64,000 nucleotides of DNA from Heterostelium multicystogenum (taxonomy: Eukaryota > Evosea > Eumycetozoa > Acytosteliales > Acytosteliaceae): NCBI GenBank assembly GCA_003667245.1, contig RCNN01000007.1:124001-188000 (forward strand). The letters run 5' to 3'. Each line of letters starts with the position of its first letter. The first letter of the stretch is position 1. The translations under genes and the position numbers were made by a program. The notes under the pieces were generated by a model. The model made no database searches and was not told the origin of the DNA. It saw only the letters and a list, made by a program, of their open reading frames with translations. Shown here piece by piece: positions 32,501 through 45,342 of this stretch.

Positions 32501-34305
32501 ATGGAGTATCAAAGTAATTGTACTGTACATGGCAAGTCGATAGAGTATTTGTGCTTGACTTGTACATCTTTATTGTGTTCAAGATGTGTTGTATCTCAAC
32601 ATAATGTCATTCTTTAGAGGATTTAGATAGTCTAATATCAAAGTTTGACAGTAGTAATAGTATTAGTAATAGTAGTAGTGTATTTAATAGTAATTATATG
32701 AATAGTAGATTAAAGGATTTATGGATATTGCTAAAGCAACAGGTAAATTACCACAAGAGTTTGCAAAGTACTGAGCAGTCTCTTGTTGAATTCTATCAGT
32801 CTTTGCAGCAGTACATTCAGAATGAGCTTGAAAAGAGATCACATGCAATCAAGCTACAGCTAGAGAGAACCCAACAAGCTGTAATATCAATACTGAATGA
32901 AATAAAAGCAATAGATAAAATTGTTAAATCATTCTCCATGGAGTGGTAATATAGATAATCTATCTTTAAGTGATAATATAGATAGTAATAGTAATAGTAA
33001 TGGTAATAGTAAGAGTCAAATAACTAGATTTACAATCAATTATAGATAGTATATATAATATAGATACATTGAATGAATTTAAATATCATTATAAATCACC
33101 AATCTTTACATCAAGCTCAAGTACTATTGATATCAATGATAACCTAATGTTTTGAGAAGTAATCAACAACAGCAGCAACAAAACTATTCAATGGGATTGG
33201 GATTGGCATATCAGTATTTGGCAATGTTTAAGAACATAAGATACGAGTTTCCTGTTTCCTATCAAGTGCATTTTAATTTTAATGTTGTCAATGATATTAA
33301 GAACTTGCTCCATATTGTTTTGATCTGGTGCGAGAGAATAATGAATATATAAATGTTGGCATCCAACAGCAGCAAGTCGCCCAGAGTCGTCCGACTCGTC
33401 TTGGGATATTCTCATTTGGAATAGATGATGGTCGTTCGGTTCCATATATCTATGAAAAAGCCGACAGCATTAGTGGCATTGCTGCTGAGGTTGGAACATG
33501 GCGAAAGCTGGATACAAACAATGAGGAGAACATTAGAATATACACAATGGGATCGGTCGTCTTTGCTCGATCATATGTATATGTCTTCGGTGGAACCTGG
33601 ACTTCTAATTCATTCTCGCGGTTCTCACTCACCACGGGACAGTGGGACAAGAGTGGTCCCATGGTCAAGCTGGGCTCAAATGTGTCTGCTTGCTTCGACA
33701 ACATTCGCACAATCTATCTGTTATGTGGTCCAAACGTAGTCGAGTATAACGTAGACACAAATGTCGCCGTTGAGCACACAGATATTCTCAACTCAATTAG
33801 CTCCAGTCTGCTGCGCTACATGTTCCCCTTCTTCTATGGAGGCGCAGTCTATGTGTTTTTGGTGGACAGCACTGATTCACCAGTTTCTCTGTTGAGAATC
33901 GACATTACCAACTACACTTACTCCATACTGAATCAGCAGAATTATAGATTCGAGGGAATTAGATCGGCTTGTTTCGACGACGAACATCATCAGCTCTATG
34001 TCATCGATGCCAACCACCATCTCTATCGCATTTCAATGCCAACTGGTGAGCGTGTCAAACTGAGCTCGCTTAGTGACAGACTACATCGACACACACCGCC
34101 AGCATCAATGGTTTACCTAAAAGAAACAACAGTGGCACCATCACACCCGAACCAACAACCTACCACACAAAGAAGTCTCTATCTTCTTCATGGAAGACAG
34201 TTCAAGAATCACAAGTACTCAATAGACACTGATCAATGGTCACCAATAGAAGACAAAGATCCATCACTAAGATATGATTGTGGTGCTACAAGAATTGAAT
34301 ATTAA
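32501..34305 (+). CDS. B-box zinc finger protein with kelch-like C-terminal region (frame-disrupted)
   Basis: It starts MEYQSNCTVHGKSIEYLC; the Cys/His spacing C-x2-H...C-x2-C...C-x2-C...H-x2-H (SRCVVSQHNGH after correction) is a B-box zinc-binding domain. A helical, coiled-coil-like segment follows (SRLKDLWILLKQQVNYHKSL ... LEKRSHAIKLQLERTQQ), then Ser/Asn low complexity, and a kelch-like propeller (YVFGGTWTSNSFSRFSLTTG ... YVIDANHHLYRISMPTGER). This architecture is a common dictyostelid family. The frame is broken about five times (near 32606, 32941, 33042, 33150-33153 and 33315). The pieces are collinear and keep normal amino-acid composition. Either the assembly is poor here or this is a young pseudogene; I cannot decide from sequence alone. 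Confidence 0.65.
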
Positions 34306-34748
34306 AAACCACAGTCGACTACCAACAATTAATATTAATATTCAGATATTCAAAAATGGTAGACTGATCAAAAACGACATCTACGCTCCACACAAATCTG
34401 AGATTTATGCAATCATACCAAAATCGCAACTGATTTGTTTTTGTTTTTTTTATTTGGTTTTTTTTGGCAATTAATTTGATGCAAAGGAAACACTGGCAGT
34501 GTGGTTGCGCCAGCAAAATAAGTTGGCACCTCCAGTTGGGATCTTTTGTTTTTTTAGTTTAGCATCCATTTTAATCATAAAAAAAGAATTTATTAAATCT
34601 TATTTATTTGTTACAAAGATCTTTCTTATTTATTATTATTATATTATTATTATTATTTTTGTTGTTGTAGTTTATTTTTGGAATTCAAGAATTGGTTCTG
34701 TTTTGTTAGATATATAGCAAGATAGATCGTTAGATTGATTGGTTAGTG
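34306..34748. other. Intergenic, AT-rich promoter of the DOCK gene
   Basis: No coding signal. T-rich runs and a TTATTATTAT tract occur about 90-110 bp before the ATG. Confidence 0.45.
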
Positions 34749-37700
34749 ATGAGTAATCCAAGACATTCAATTGGTTCAAATACAACTAGCATTAATAATA
34801 ATGGTGGACCAGAATTAAGCAGAGGACCCATTTTAAAATCAAATGTAAAAATACCTTGTAATTCTAGTCAATCTCCTGATTTGTCAAATAACAATAGTGT
34901 CAGCAGTGATGATGCTCCAAAACCAAATCCATTTGGAGCAAAGCTGAAGCCTGTTGCTAGACCATCAATACCATCAACATCAACAACACCATCAACATCT
35001 TCTACGTCGCCAACACCAGCACCAACTACAGCCTCGCCATCAACATCAAACCCAACAGCAAGACCTCTTTCAAAACCTGCAGCTACTACTCCAGCAACTC
35101 AAAGTCCAGCTACAAATACAGCACCCACACCAACAACCACACCAATAGTAAAGCCAGCAGCAACATCATCAGTTTTGAATAGATTCCCACAACAATCACC
35201 CTCTACAGCTTCTGAAACAACTTCGAAACCACCAGCCAGAAATTTTGTCATTAAAAAGCCATCACCGGCAACACCAAATTCAGCACCATCGAATCCAGCC
35301 AGCTTAGCACCACCAGCCAACACACAGCCAAAGATATCACCACCAACAACACCCACATCATCACCAACTGTACCTCTCACACAATCGCCAACCGATTCCA
35401 AATCGACACCTGTAAATAAAAATATTGAGGTCAAGTCACCTGATCTTCAGAATAATAATATCAGCGAATCGGTGCAAAAGACTGCACCAACTCCATCGAC
35501 AACTGTGACTCAACCACAACCCCAGAATACAGTCGAAAGAAAATCAGTTTCTCTCTCACCTGACACTACAATCAGCTCAGAGAGTGTGGCGAATTCAAAC
35601 AACGAAATTGGACAACCCAAGAAAGTTATCAATAAGCAATGGAAACCAGTGGCACCAACTAGTTTATCTAATGCCTCGATTCCTATTGCCCAGGCAGTGT
35701 CAACCGAGACCTCAGAGGTAGCACTCAGAGTAACAAAGAGTATTTCAGGCTAGTGCAGCCAAGTCAGTTCAACGTGAGAGACTTAGAGTGTTGGCTTCTC
35801 AGTCGGGCGACTCTGTCACTCTCACACAAAAGCGTGGTGATATCATAGAGGTTGTTGAGCGTGGACACGACAAGCGATCATATATTGGATATAATGGATA
35901 CAAGTCTGGAGCATTTTCCATCAGCAACACCAAGACAATGTCCCCATTGGCAGCCGAGCCACCTCCCTCTGCTGAATACGCAGTGTGCGTTAAGGATTAC
36001 CGTGCCCCTAACAACAAGTCTTTGACAATTATGCGTGGAGACGTTCTTGTAATTTTAGAGCGTATATCCGGCACTAGTTGTGTCGGTAGAATGAAGCACG
36101 GACTCGATGGTTGGAGCGAAGCTGGAGAGTTCCCTCTCGAAGCTGTCAGGATTGTCACAGATTCAGAATACCATTTGCATAGCGATGTTATGGACATTAT
36201 GATGGAGAACAACGAGCGATCCCTTGAAAGCGCAGATGATACATCAAAAGACATGGAGAAAAAACAGCAAGTACTGAGGGAGCGAATCAAAGCAATGCAG
36301 ATGGTACAAGATCGCCTTCTTTCTGAAGTCGATGCAGTGAACTCGGCCAAATTGCAGGCTGAATTGCGTCACCAGGTTGAGTCCATTGCAGCCAGTCTCG
36401 GGATTGAGTACTTTGTTGCTAATAAGACAACTGGACAGCTATTAACAAAAGAAGATGCAACATCACCCATCACATTGTTGCGCGAGCACTATAACCTGAT
36501 AGGAGAGAAACGTTCATTCAAAACCGACAAGTTGGCCACCTCAAAGACTGGAGAGAGCGATAGTGGTGCTTCGGCAGTTGGAAAGTGGGAGTATGGACAA
36601 TTGGTTATTGATGTCAAGCTGACAAAGTTCCTTTCAATTGTCACCAAGAAGAACCTTGAGTTTTACTTTAGTTTATATAACTTTGTTCAAGCTCGTTCCA
36701 TCACTGAGCAAATCACATTGATTTCCAATGAAGGACAAGCACCGGCGTTCTCAAAGCTACTATTCAAGGATATCGAGCCATCTGATATTACTGAAGATGT
36801 TGCACTTCTTGTCAGAGTAGTACGTAGAGGAGCCATGAAGGACCTTAGCAATAGCGATGCTCAAGTAAAGAAACCAAGCAGCAACGCCGACTTTAGACGT
36901 CCATTTGCATGCGCAATGATCAAGCTACATTCAATGTTCACAGAACAAAATATTGGTGTATTCGGCCCAGAGTTTGGACTGCCCTTCTGGACATCTTCAA
37001 GTGACGTAAATTTCTCGACAATCCCAGAAAGTAAGTTTGTCAATCTCAAATCAACTTTGGATCATCTACTAATAGCATCATTCAAATCAGTTTTGCTTAA
37101 GAACAATAATGATGAGGAGTTGAAGAAGAACGGAGTAGAACCAGTACCAAAGCCAGCAATTGGTGCTCAGTATCAATTACATATTTCTTCTGCATTCTAT
37201 GACCAACCCTACAAGAAGTCTCTGGAGAAATGGTCAGATCTAGCCAAGCTGCCAAAGGCTGAGAAATTGGAACATAAAGTGGTGATCAACGAACGTAAGC
37301 ATCAGTTGTATATTACACTGGACAGCGGTAAAGTACTCCAAGGAAAAAAGATTGAGATTTCAGTGCGTGTGAGATTGGACAATGGTGATTTCCTCCCATA
37401 TTGTCTTTCACTTGGCGCAGCATCCCAGCTGGTCAGCGAATTTAAAGACGGTTGTCTACACCTCAACATCACCCGTTTGGAACGAAATGATTCACATTGA
37501 TGTCAGTCCAGACAAGTTTTTGTCGGCACATTTGCTGTTCACTGTAAGAAGTGCATCATCCAAGGCAAACAAGTCGAGTGTATTTGCCTTTGCTTTCTTG
37601 AGATTATGTGGTACTACTGACCAAGTCGCACTTTCCAATGGCGATCACAGTCTGATCCTCTACAAGGCATCGTCGGACACCATCTCCAATAACTACATCA

Positions 37701-40700
37701 GTGAAGATTTGCCATCGACTCAGTCAGCAGTCACCTCACAATCCGACAAGCTAGACAAATCAAAGTTTTCAGTGCGTAAGAATGAGACTCTTAAGATTAA
37801 ATCACTTTTCCACACCACTCAATTCGTACAGCACGCAGTCATCTCTCAGCTCATTGACTGGAAATCAAATGAAGCAGCAATCCCAACTATTTTGGACAAG
37901 TTTAAATTCGTCGACTCCATCTCCATCATGCGTAATCTGACAGGAATCATTGACGCCCTCTTCAAGATTTATGACTCAAGTACAGCTGGTTCGCTTTTTA
38001 TTGTCGAGCCAGTTGCTCTACTGGTCTATAATGCCATTGTATTCATCATTGGATTGCTTACAGACGAGCGTACCAATCGTTTCAAACACTTTAAGATGGT
38101 GCTCGACGAATATATACAAAGTCAATTCAGCGGAGCCTTGGCACACAAGCATCTTCTTAACTGTCTGTCCTACCACATGCAAGACTTCTCCTCAAAAGAG
38201 TCAGCCAAGATCTCATCCACACTCAAGGCACTCGACTACATCTTCCAGCTCATTGTGAAATCGCGTATCGTATTCCTTCAGCAACAAAGCAGCTCTGGAA
38301 ACAAGCTAGCATCGGAGCACTCTGACCAGCAATGGAGAGAGGACATCTCTGAATTCTTGTCCATCATGAACAAGCTCATGTCCAACAACTCACCACAGCT
38401 TATTGTCGTCCAGACACTCGCCCTGAGAAACTTTGCAACCATGATGAAAGGTCTCACCAACTTCTTCGGAAAACAACAGCTCTGTGAGATTCTTTGTCAA
38501 TTTATCGAGTCTGTCCATATCAGTGACAAGCAAGAGCATCTTAACTCTTACAAGCTGACCATATTCTTCCAGATTCTCTCTGGTCCACTGCCACTGGACA
38601 GCGAAACCATCCCATTCTTGTTGCCAACACTTGTCAACACCTTAGACCACCACTTTATGAATAAGGGTGAGGAATACCGTTTATCAAGTCAGTTGTTGGC
38701 TTTGGCCCTCGAGTCACTCGAGCATCTAACTCCAGAAAACAAGCAAAAGTCTCTTTCCATCATCCTAAAGCTCTATCCAAAGCTTATGCAGCTTGCCGAC
38801 TCAGTCATGTCTGAGATCAACTCGACCCCAACTAATATCGCACTTGGATACGACACCACCTTCTTCATCACCTCAGTGCTCACCATATTCAACTATCTCG
38901 CCGACTTTGGTATTACAAACAAATACATCATTGACAACAATCACGCTGAAACCACACGTTCCAACGTAAGACGTGTCCTCAAGATCTTGGAGGGATGGAT
39001 GTCAAGACAAGTGTTCACAAGCCGTTGGCCAACAATGCAGCTCGTACACCACAATATAACCTTGAAAATGGTAGCCGTTCTTACAACATTTATTTACAGA
39101 TGCTCACCTCTGCAGCAGCAGATGTCGGATCTCGACATGTGGAATACATTCCTCACCCTCCAGTTCAGCTTTATTATCTCACCATTCCTTCGTTCAAGTA
39201 ACCACAGAATCAACAGACATCACTACATCCGCCAATCCATTCACGAAATCAGAACCAAATCTATTGTTGGTATCAGAGACAACTGGTCATACATGTCCAC
39301 CAACCAAAACCATTTTGTCCCACATATAGTTCCTTTACTTCTTTCTTCATTATTGGTAAGCTTACTATGGTTCGTTTAATTCAATCGGTAACCATCTTTA
39401 CTTACATGTACCTACCTAATTTAGCACCGAGATCACCAAGTCGATGAATTGATTCAAGACCTCTTCTTCTCAGTTATGAAGCTAGATTTCACAAGCGATA
39501 AGAAACCATTTAGAAGAGTGGAAACAAAGACCATAGAAATATTGGACAAGATCATTATTAGAGTTGGCGAAGCTGACGAGCAGTTGTTTAGAAACTTCTT
39601 GAGTGTTCGATTGTCCTCATTCTTTGTCGAGACCGAGCAGATGGATGAGAAGTTTAGATCGGAAGCGAAATCTTTCATCGATAATATCAATCATTTACTC
39701 GGACTATTGTTTGACTTTAGAACTCTACCCAACGATCGATCGTTCGAAGAGGAGAGAACCATCGCCACCCTTAAGATGATGGAGTACTTTCAAAGACCGT
39801 AAAGACACCTACATCAAGTATCTCCACGAGTTGCTCAACCAGCATATCAACAGCAACTACTTCACAGAAGCAGGACATGCCTTTATGCTCCACTCGGATC
39901 TTTATCAGTGGGGACCAACCTCTGTTCCACAGTTCACATTTTCAACTCCTGACCAACCCGCTCCTATTACTTTCCCACAAGAATCAGCAACCAACCGTAA
40001 GATAAGGCTGCTGAAACTTGCTATCCAGTACTTGGACAAGGGACAGGCATGGGAGATTTGTGTCAAGCTTATCCAAGACCTCAAGCAACAGTACGAAGAA
40101 GACTACAACTTCCGTGCTCTCTCTGAAGTCTTGTCGCAGGAAGCAGATTTCTACGAGCGTATCCTCAGCACTGAGCGTTTCTATTGCGAATACTTCAGAG
40201 TCGGTTACTACGGACGTAAGTTCCCTCAAAATATTCAAGGCAAGGAGTTCCTCTATAAGGGATACGAATTGGAGCGTCTCTCCGACTTTACCAGCAGAAT
40301 CTTGGCAAAATTCCCCAATGCCGAACTACTCAAGTCTACTTCAGAGCCAACCCAGGAGATCCTCAATGCCGATGCACAGTATTTTGCTGATCACCATCGT
40401 CAATCCATCGAGTCGCGAAGAGATTGAAAAACAAAACACGCCCCGTCATTGAGGGAACACCAGCCAACTCTCGTAGCTACCTCAAGAGAAACAATGTCAA
40501 CGTATTTGTTTATTCTAAACCATTCAAGAAGACTGCTGTCAAGTCTGGCAACGAATTTGCTGACCTTTGGATTCGTAACCACTTCCTATTTACCGACTCA
40601 ACTTTCCCAACGATTCATCGTCGTGCAGAGGTCATCAAGATGCAGACAGTTGAGGTCTCCCCAGTGGAAAATGCGCTCAACTCTGTCAATCAAAAGACAT

Positions 40701-41107
40701 CGGATCTAGAAGAGATGATCTCCAAATACGAGGTCAATCAAACACTCAACCTCAACCCATTGGCCATGGCTTGAATGGAATGATCGACGCTGCTGTAAAC
40801 GGAGGTATCAATCTCTACAAGGAGGCATTCCTCGGTCCAACTGCAGGTGCCGATGTAGACAAAACTATCTCCAACAAACTATCACTTGCTCTCAAGAAAC
40901 AAATCGAAATACTGGACAGAGGAATGCAAATTCATTCCGTACGTTGTCCAGAGGAAATGAGAGGATTACACGAAAAACTTGAATGTAAGTAAAAATTCAT
41001 ACATCATAATGATTGAAAAAGACAAACCCTAACTAATACATCAAATATTATTTATATAATTTATAGCATTATTCCCAAAGATAAAATCAGATGTAATGTC
41101 ATTGTAA
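34749..41107 (+). CDS. DOCK180-family Rac guanine nucleotide exchange factor
   Basis: About 2,070 aa in three exons (introns 39356-39424 and 40985-41066). A 335-residue Pro/Ser/Thr-rich N-terminus precedes SH3-like segments (VTLTQKRGDIIEVVERG; YAVCVKDYRAPNNKSLTIMR), a coiled region and the DHR-1/C2 region (QLYITLDSGKVLQ, VVYTSTSPVWNEMIHIDVSP). A long armadillo-like helical middle and the DHR-2 catalytic domain follow (EDYNFRALSEVLSQEADFYE, FYCEYFRVGYYGRKFPQ, ANSRSYLKRNNVNVFVYSKP, NPLAMALNGMIDAAVNGGI). Six single-base breaks interrupt it: GG 35748-35749, AAA 37444-37446, TTT 39788-39790, TTTT 40382-40385, CCCC 40441-40444 (one extra base each) and TT 40771-40772 (one missing). Each correction restores conserved sequence. 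In Dictyostelium, DOCK/ELMO complexes drive Rac-dependent actin assembly in chemotaxis and phagocytosis. Confidence 0.9.
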
Positions 41108-41457
41108 TTCAATATATATCCAACTTTATTTATATCATACATATACTTTCAATGAGTATAATTTACAACCTATAACTTAGAATAACAACAACAACAACAA
41201 CCAATATTTGTATTATATTATATAATAAAGATAAATAACTTTATTTTTAAAATCAACTGATTCTAAGATTACTATAAACAAAATCATATGGATGCGAATA
41301 ATAAATTCTGTTACTTCTAAATCAATTTCAGTGTCTTTAAGTTTCCAATTGAATTATGATTTCTGACATTGTTAAAGAATAATAGGAAAGAAATAATGTA
41401 TTTTTATTGAGATATTGTACACTATTATTTCTTTGAGTATTTATTTATTTATTGATA

Positions 41458-41802
41458 TTAATAAAATCCATTTCTTGAACTCTCCTAATAGTAGTTATAG
41501 TAAATTGTTAATAATAAACATCTCTCAGTTTTTGTTAGTTTTATACAAACTTGTAAAAATGAACATGTTGGTCTTCTACCTGGTTCAACCATGGGAATTT
41601 CATAAGAGTAAAGATCTTGATGTTTTGGATTATTAACTGAATTTCTATTGGATTTATTAGTTGTAGAATTCGATGGTGGATTTGATTCACTGGTTTTAGA
41701 ATTCGATGGTGATCTGATTAGATGGTTTAACCACATTGTTAATCCATATCCAATAGCTATTAAAGCTATAGTAATAAATTTTGTTTTATGCTCTTTGTTC
41801 AT
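41458..41802 (-). CDS. Small membrane-anchored Pro/Ser/Asn-rich protein, copy B
   Basis: Two exons on the minus strand: 41551-41802 (MNKEHKTKFITIALIAIGYG...) and 41458-41484 (ESSRNGFY), about 92 aa. It has a short basic N-terminus, one hydrophobic helix, PPSNSTTNKS-type repeats and LYSYEIPMVEPG, all matching the copy A protein (4857-5219). The intron keeps the donor block GTTTGTATAAAACTAAC and the acceptor CTATTAG. Because the two copies differ at many bases but retain frame and splice sites, both are likely functional. Function unknown. Confidence 0.65.
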
Positions 41803-41995
41803 CGAGAATCTTTTAATATTTGTATATCAAAAGAAAGTTTAATAAAGAATGAGAGAACGACTGCCAATAAATACAAAATGAACTTGGACCTAAAATTTTG
41901 ATTCTTATCTTATTATACAAATTTTAATTATTTGTATTTGTAATTTAAACCTAAATCTAGATAGAGAAGAGAGAAATAGTTTTTCAAGTAAAATC
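41803..41995. promoter_or_regulatory. Shared divergent upstream region of the small gene pair, copy B
   Basis: 193 bp between the divergent starts. It shares blocks with 4609-4856: TTTGATATACAAATATT and ATTCTTTATTAA as read on the minus strand, and a GA/CT-rich tract next to the opposite gene. A bidirectional promoter is inferred. Confidence 0.4.
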
Positions 41996-42118
41996 ATGCT
42001 AATAGTTGCTTTATTGGCCACCTTTTGTATGTACCATACTTATCAGATCACATATTCATTTATTAATTCATTTAATATCAGTATAATAGACAATGGTTAC
42101 CATTTCCCATTGAATTGA
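41996..42118 (+). CDS. Small hydrophobic-leader peptide, divergent partner in copy B
   Basis: A 40-codon frame: MLIVALLATF... ending NGYHFPLN. The leader resembles the copy A counterpart. The last block (ACAATGGTTACCATTTCC) matches a segment in copy A that appears to follow an intron acceptor (TAATAG), so here GTATGT at 42027 and AG at 42089 could also be splice sites, giving a very short product. It may be a decayed copy. Low confidence. Confidence 0.3.
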   Translation: MLIVALLATFCMYHTYQITYSFINSFNISIIDNGYHFPLN

Positions 42119-42343
42119 GTGAGATAAATAAAGAGTTTATTGAAAATTAATAAAAAATAAATTAATAACAATCAATAGGATTCTAAAATGTATTTTTTAA
42201 AATCATTGGTTGGTTTAGTAAATGTAACATAGGAAATAACACAGGATATTAATATCTGAATTCCTTATTCTACAGTAACTAAAACATTCACCATTCATTT
42301 GAAGTTTTCTTTAAAAGTACCAACGCGACTAACTACAAATCCA

Positions 42344-43607
42344 ATGAGAATGATCGGGGAGGACACGAAGAATGACATACATCAATTGAATATCTTTCAT
42401 GAAAATATTTTTATATTCCAAGTAATATTCTTGTAATTCTTCATGTACATGAAGAACAACACAAACTTTGCGAATCTGATATCATCAAAAAACAAATTTA
42501 AATTTAATTTAAAAACAAATCAATTCATTTATTTATTTGGGTGTTGCAATCCCATTTTATTGTTGTTGGTTTTTTTATTTTTGTCACCTAATTATTGTTC
42601 GACAATCCCAAGAAAAGAACTTTTCCCAATATTAACCATACCACACTAATCACAGTAGCAGTTATTATTATTGTTATTATTATTATTAAATATAATTATT
42701 TGTTATTGTTTGTGTAGTGAGCAAAAACCTAATCAAATCAAATAACAATAACAACAACAACACCAATAACCAATCATCAATAACAATAACACAACCCCAA
42801 ATACAACAATATTTACCTTTATATAAATAATCATTCATATATATTTAAATTCTGAATCATTTTTATTTATTTATATATATATAAAATATAGTACTATATT
42901 ATTTTTGGTTTGTTTATTTATTAATTCACACAAAAATCTCGAGATAGAGAGGTGTTCGTTTAATATCTGTATCCTGTCTACTACTCATACTTCACTTCTC
43001 ATGAGAACAAGCTCTTATTACAATTTTAACTTTATTGAGTAGCCGCAAAAGTAGTAACATTCAAACAAACAACAAACATTAGTAAACATCAATCTTTAGT
43101 TTAGAATTATTTTTATTATATAAACTTAACTATAATTCATGTTTATTAATAATTAACTACATATATATTTTATATTGTTTATATATTATTAACGCATTAT
43201 TATTATTATTATTATTGGAAAGAACAATTAGTTTGATAATTGCTGCTTGGGCAATAATAGAGTTAGTTTTAGTTCTTAATTAGTTAGATACATTTTTAAA
43301 TGATTTAAAGACAATTAGGATTTATTTTTATTTATTTAATATTCTATTTTAATTTAAGATATCTGTATATATTTCTTCACATTTGTTTATTTTCATTATA
43401 TTATATATTTAAACACAAGTTAATAACAAAGCGCACACGCCACACAAGCTTAACTTAATTAGTTATTAATACTTTTTACATTTTATTTCTATTTTAATTT
43501 GTTAGATTCACATAAAGAAGGGAAATTAAAAACTCCTCCTTCTTTATATTTATTGTTACTGTAAATATTATTTATACTCATCATTTCACCACAACATCGC
43601 ATAAGAA
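42344..43607. other. 1.26-kb AT-rich intergenic region
   Basis: No coding signal in either strand beyond chance. It contains TTATTA repeats, CAA-rich runs near 42740-42800 and long A/T stretches. It serves as the 5' flank of the RING gene; a long 5' leader or an upstream untranslated exon is possible but not visible. No RNA gene recognised. Confidence 0.45.
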
Positions 43608-44425
43608 ATGGATCCATTAGACCCTGAATACAGCTTTAAATTCTTGACTGGTGGTGCACCGATTAAAATAGAGAAGGTGTTGGATATCGAGGTGAAACCC
43701 GATAGCCTGAAGACCACTGCAATCGTCACTGCAATGGCTGCTACCGTGGTGGCTGGCGCTGCCGCTGCCTACTATTGGTTCAAGAAACCTGAGGAGGACG
43801 ATGATGAGCCAGACATGGATATTGAGGATGAGGAGTCTGGCGACACAATCATCACGACAATGACGACCACGACCACAACAACATCCTATTTGGCACCCCA
43901 GCAGAATATCGCTTCCAGCTCGTCGAATATCACAACCAGACTGCCACTGCAGCCACCTAAACCAACCAGCACAACGCCACTCAGACTCACCGATGACAGC
44001 GGAAACTCCTCTTCCTATCGATGAACAAAACAAATTAATTATGGCCGAAAACAAATCACTTAAGAAGGATTTAGATAATTTGAATAACTGGGTAAGTATC
44101 AAACTTAAACATCACTCTGTTCTGAAGCTCATCCCTAATGTTGTTGTTGTTGATATTGCAGATAAATGATCAAATGATGAATTTTGAAGACCGACTTCAT
44201 AGACTGGAGGCAAACAATATAAAGAGGGTCAGAGATTTAGAATCGGATTTAGATAAGGAAAGATATTGTGGTATTTGTCAGGAGCATGAGAAGCAAGTGT
44301 GCTGGTCAAGTTGTGGGCACAGACTCTGCGCCAGATGTGCCATTGTTATTAAGAGCACATTGAATCCAATATGCCCTCATTGCAGAACACAAGTAGATAC
44401 ATTTGTAAAATGCTACAATACATAA
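43608..44425 (+). CDS. Membrane-anchored RING finger protein (putative E3 ubiquitin ligase)
   Basis: Two exons (43608-44091 and 44162-44425), about 248 aa. An N-terminal segment (residues ~37-58, TTAIVTAMAATVVAGAAAAYYWF) is a single membrane helix. An acidic stretch (EEDDDEPDMDIEDEE), a Thr/Ser/Pro-rich linker, a coiled coil (IMAENKSLKKDLDNLNNW - INDQMMNFEDRLHRLEANN) and a C-terminal C3HC4 RING follow: CGIC...CWSSCGHRLCARCAIV...CPHCR. One frameshift near 44012-44013 (TT) must be removed to reach IDEQNKLIMAENKS. A C-terminal RING with an N-terminal anchor resembles organelle-membrane E3 ligases. Target and membrane are unknown. Confidence 0.82.
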
Positions 44426-45342
44426 ATAATCATTGATATAGGTAATAATAATAGTAATAGTAATAATACTTTGTATTTTTTGGAAAGAATCAGCGATAAA
44501 TGAACAATTTGACATCCTAAATAAGTGAATGTCAACACCAGTTCATTTCTTTCTTCATTCACTCCTTTATCCATCCATTATATTATCCTTCATTCCTACC
44601 CAGTCATGATCGCCAACAACAACAACAACAAAGACTATTCAAACCTAGTCCCTCAGGGGTGATCACTTATCTTTCAAATGATATTTATTTGATTACAAAT
44701 CCTTATTAAAATAAACCTTTACTTTGCATATGCATGTTGTATTTTAAATAAAATAATATCAAATCATACATGTTTTTTTAGATCTCTCTCCTCTAGTTCT
44801 GGTGGACCTAACAACGAGTAAAGATGCAAAAATTGAATTAAAAAAACAAATCGACAATTTAATATGATTTCATATTCGATCTCACCTTTAATGGGGTAAA
44901 TAACAAAACACATCAACAAATTTCACTATCAACAACAACCCCCTACTTCTCACTTATACAAATTCACAGATACATAGATACTAGTTCACTCAACCCAACA
45001 CAACACCACATCATATCAATATAAATATATATTCATTATTCATCTTTTGATTTTGTAAATAGCAGTAATAGTAATAGTAATAGTAGTTGAGTAGTAGAGT
45101 TGTAGTAACTTTTAATTTTAATTAGTATTGATCAATCAAAAAGATATATAATCATTTTGAAGATAAATATATATGTATATGATTAGTTATTATAAAAATA
45201 AAGATTGTTCATCTTGACTTGTAATAGTAGTAGTATAGATAGAGATAAAGGTAGATTGTTATCAATGAAAGAAGATAGATAATCTAGAACCAGTTAGAAA
45301 TAGATAGATAATAGTAAAAAGAATAGACATATAGAAAGCAAG
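44426..45342. other. 0.9-kb AT-rich intergenic region
   Basis: 3' flank of the RING gene and 5' flank of the BLTP1-like gene. It has CAACAA-rich and AGTAAT/AGATAG-rich tracts (45063-45320), the latter in the presumed leader. No gene or RNA recognised. Confidence 0.45.

Larger units (their letters stand above)
41123..42343. repeat. Inverted segmental duplication, copy B (mate at 4147-5470)
   Basis: Reverse-complement relative of 4147-5470, lying 16 bp after the DOCK stop. It carries the same divergent small gene pair in the opposite orientation. The similarity also covers the outer non-coding flanks, so the duplication involved more than the genes. Confidence 0.85.

Noticed and set aside
35748..40772. 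Programmed frameshifting in the DOCK gene
   Set aside because: Six shifts of both signs at unrelated runs, with no slippery-site or pseudoknot pattern; sequencing indels explain them better.
42443..42649. 68-codon plus-strand frame in the long intergenic region before the RING gene
   Set aside because: Low-complexity AT-rich translation with no conserved feature or splice partner.
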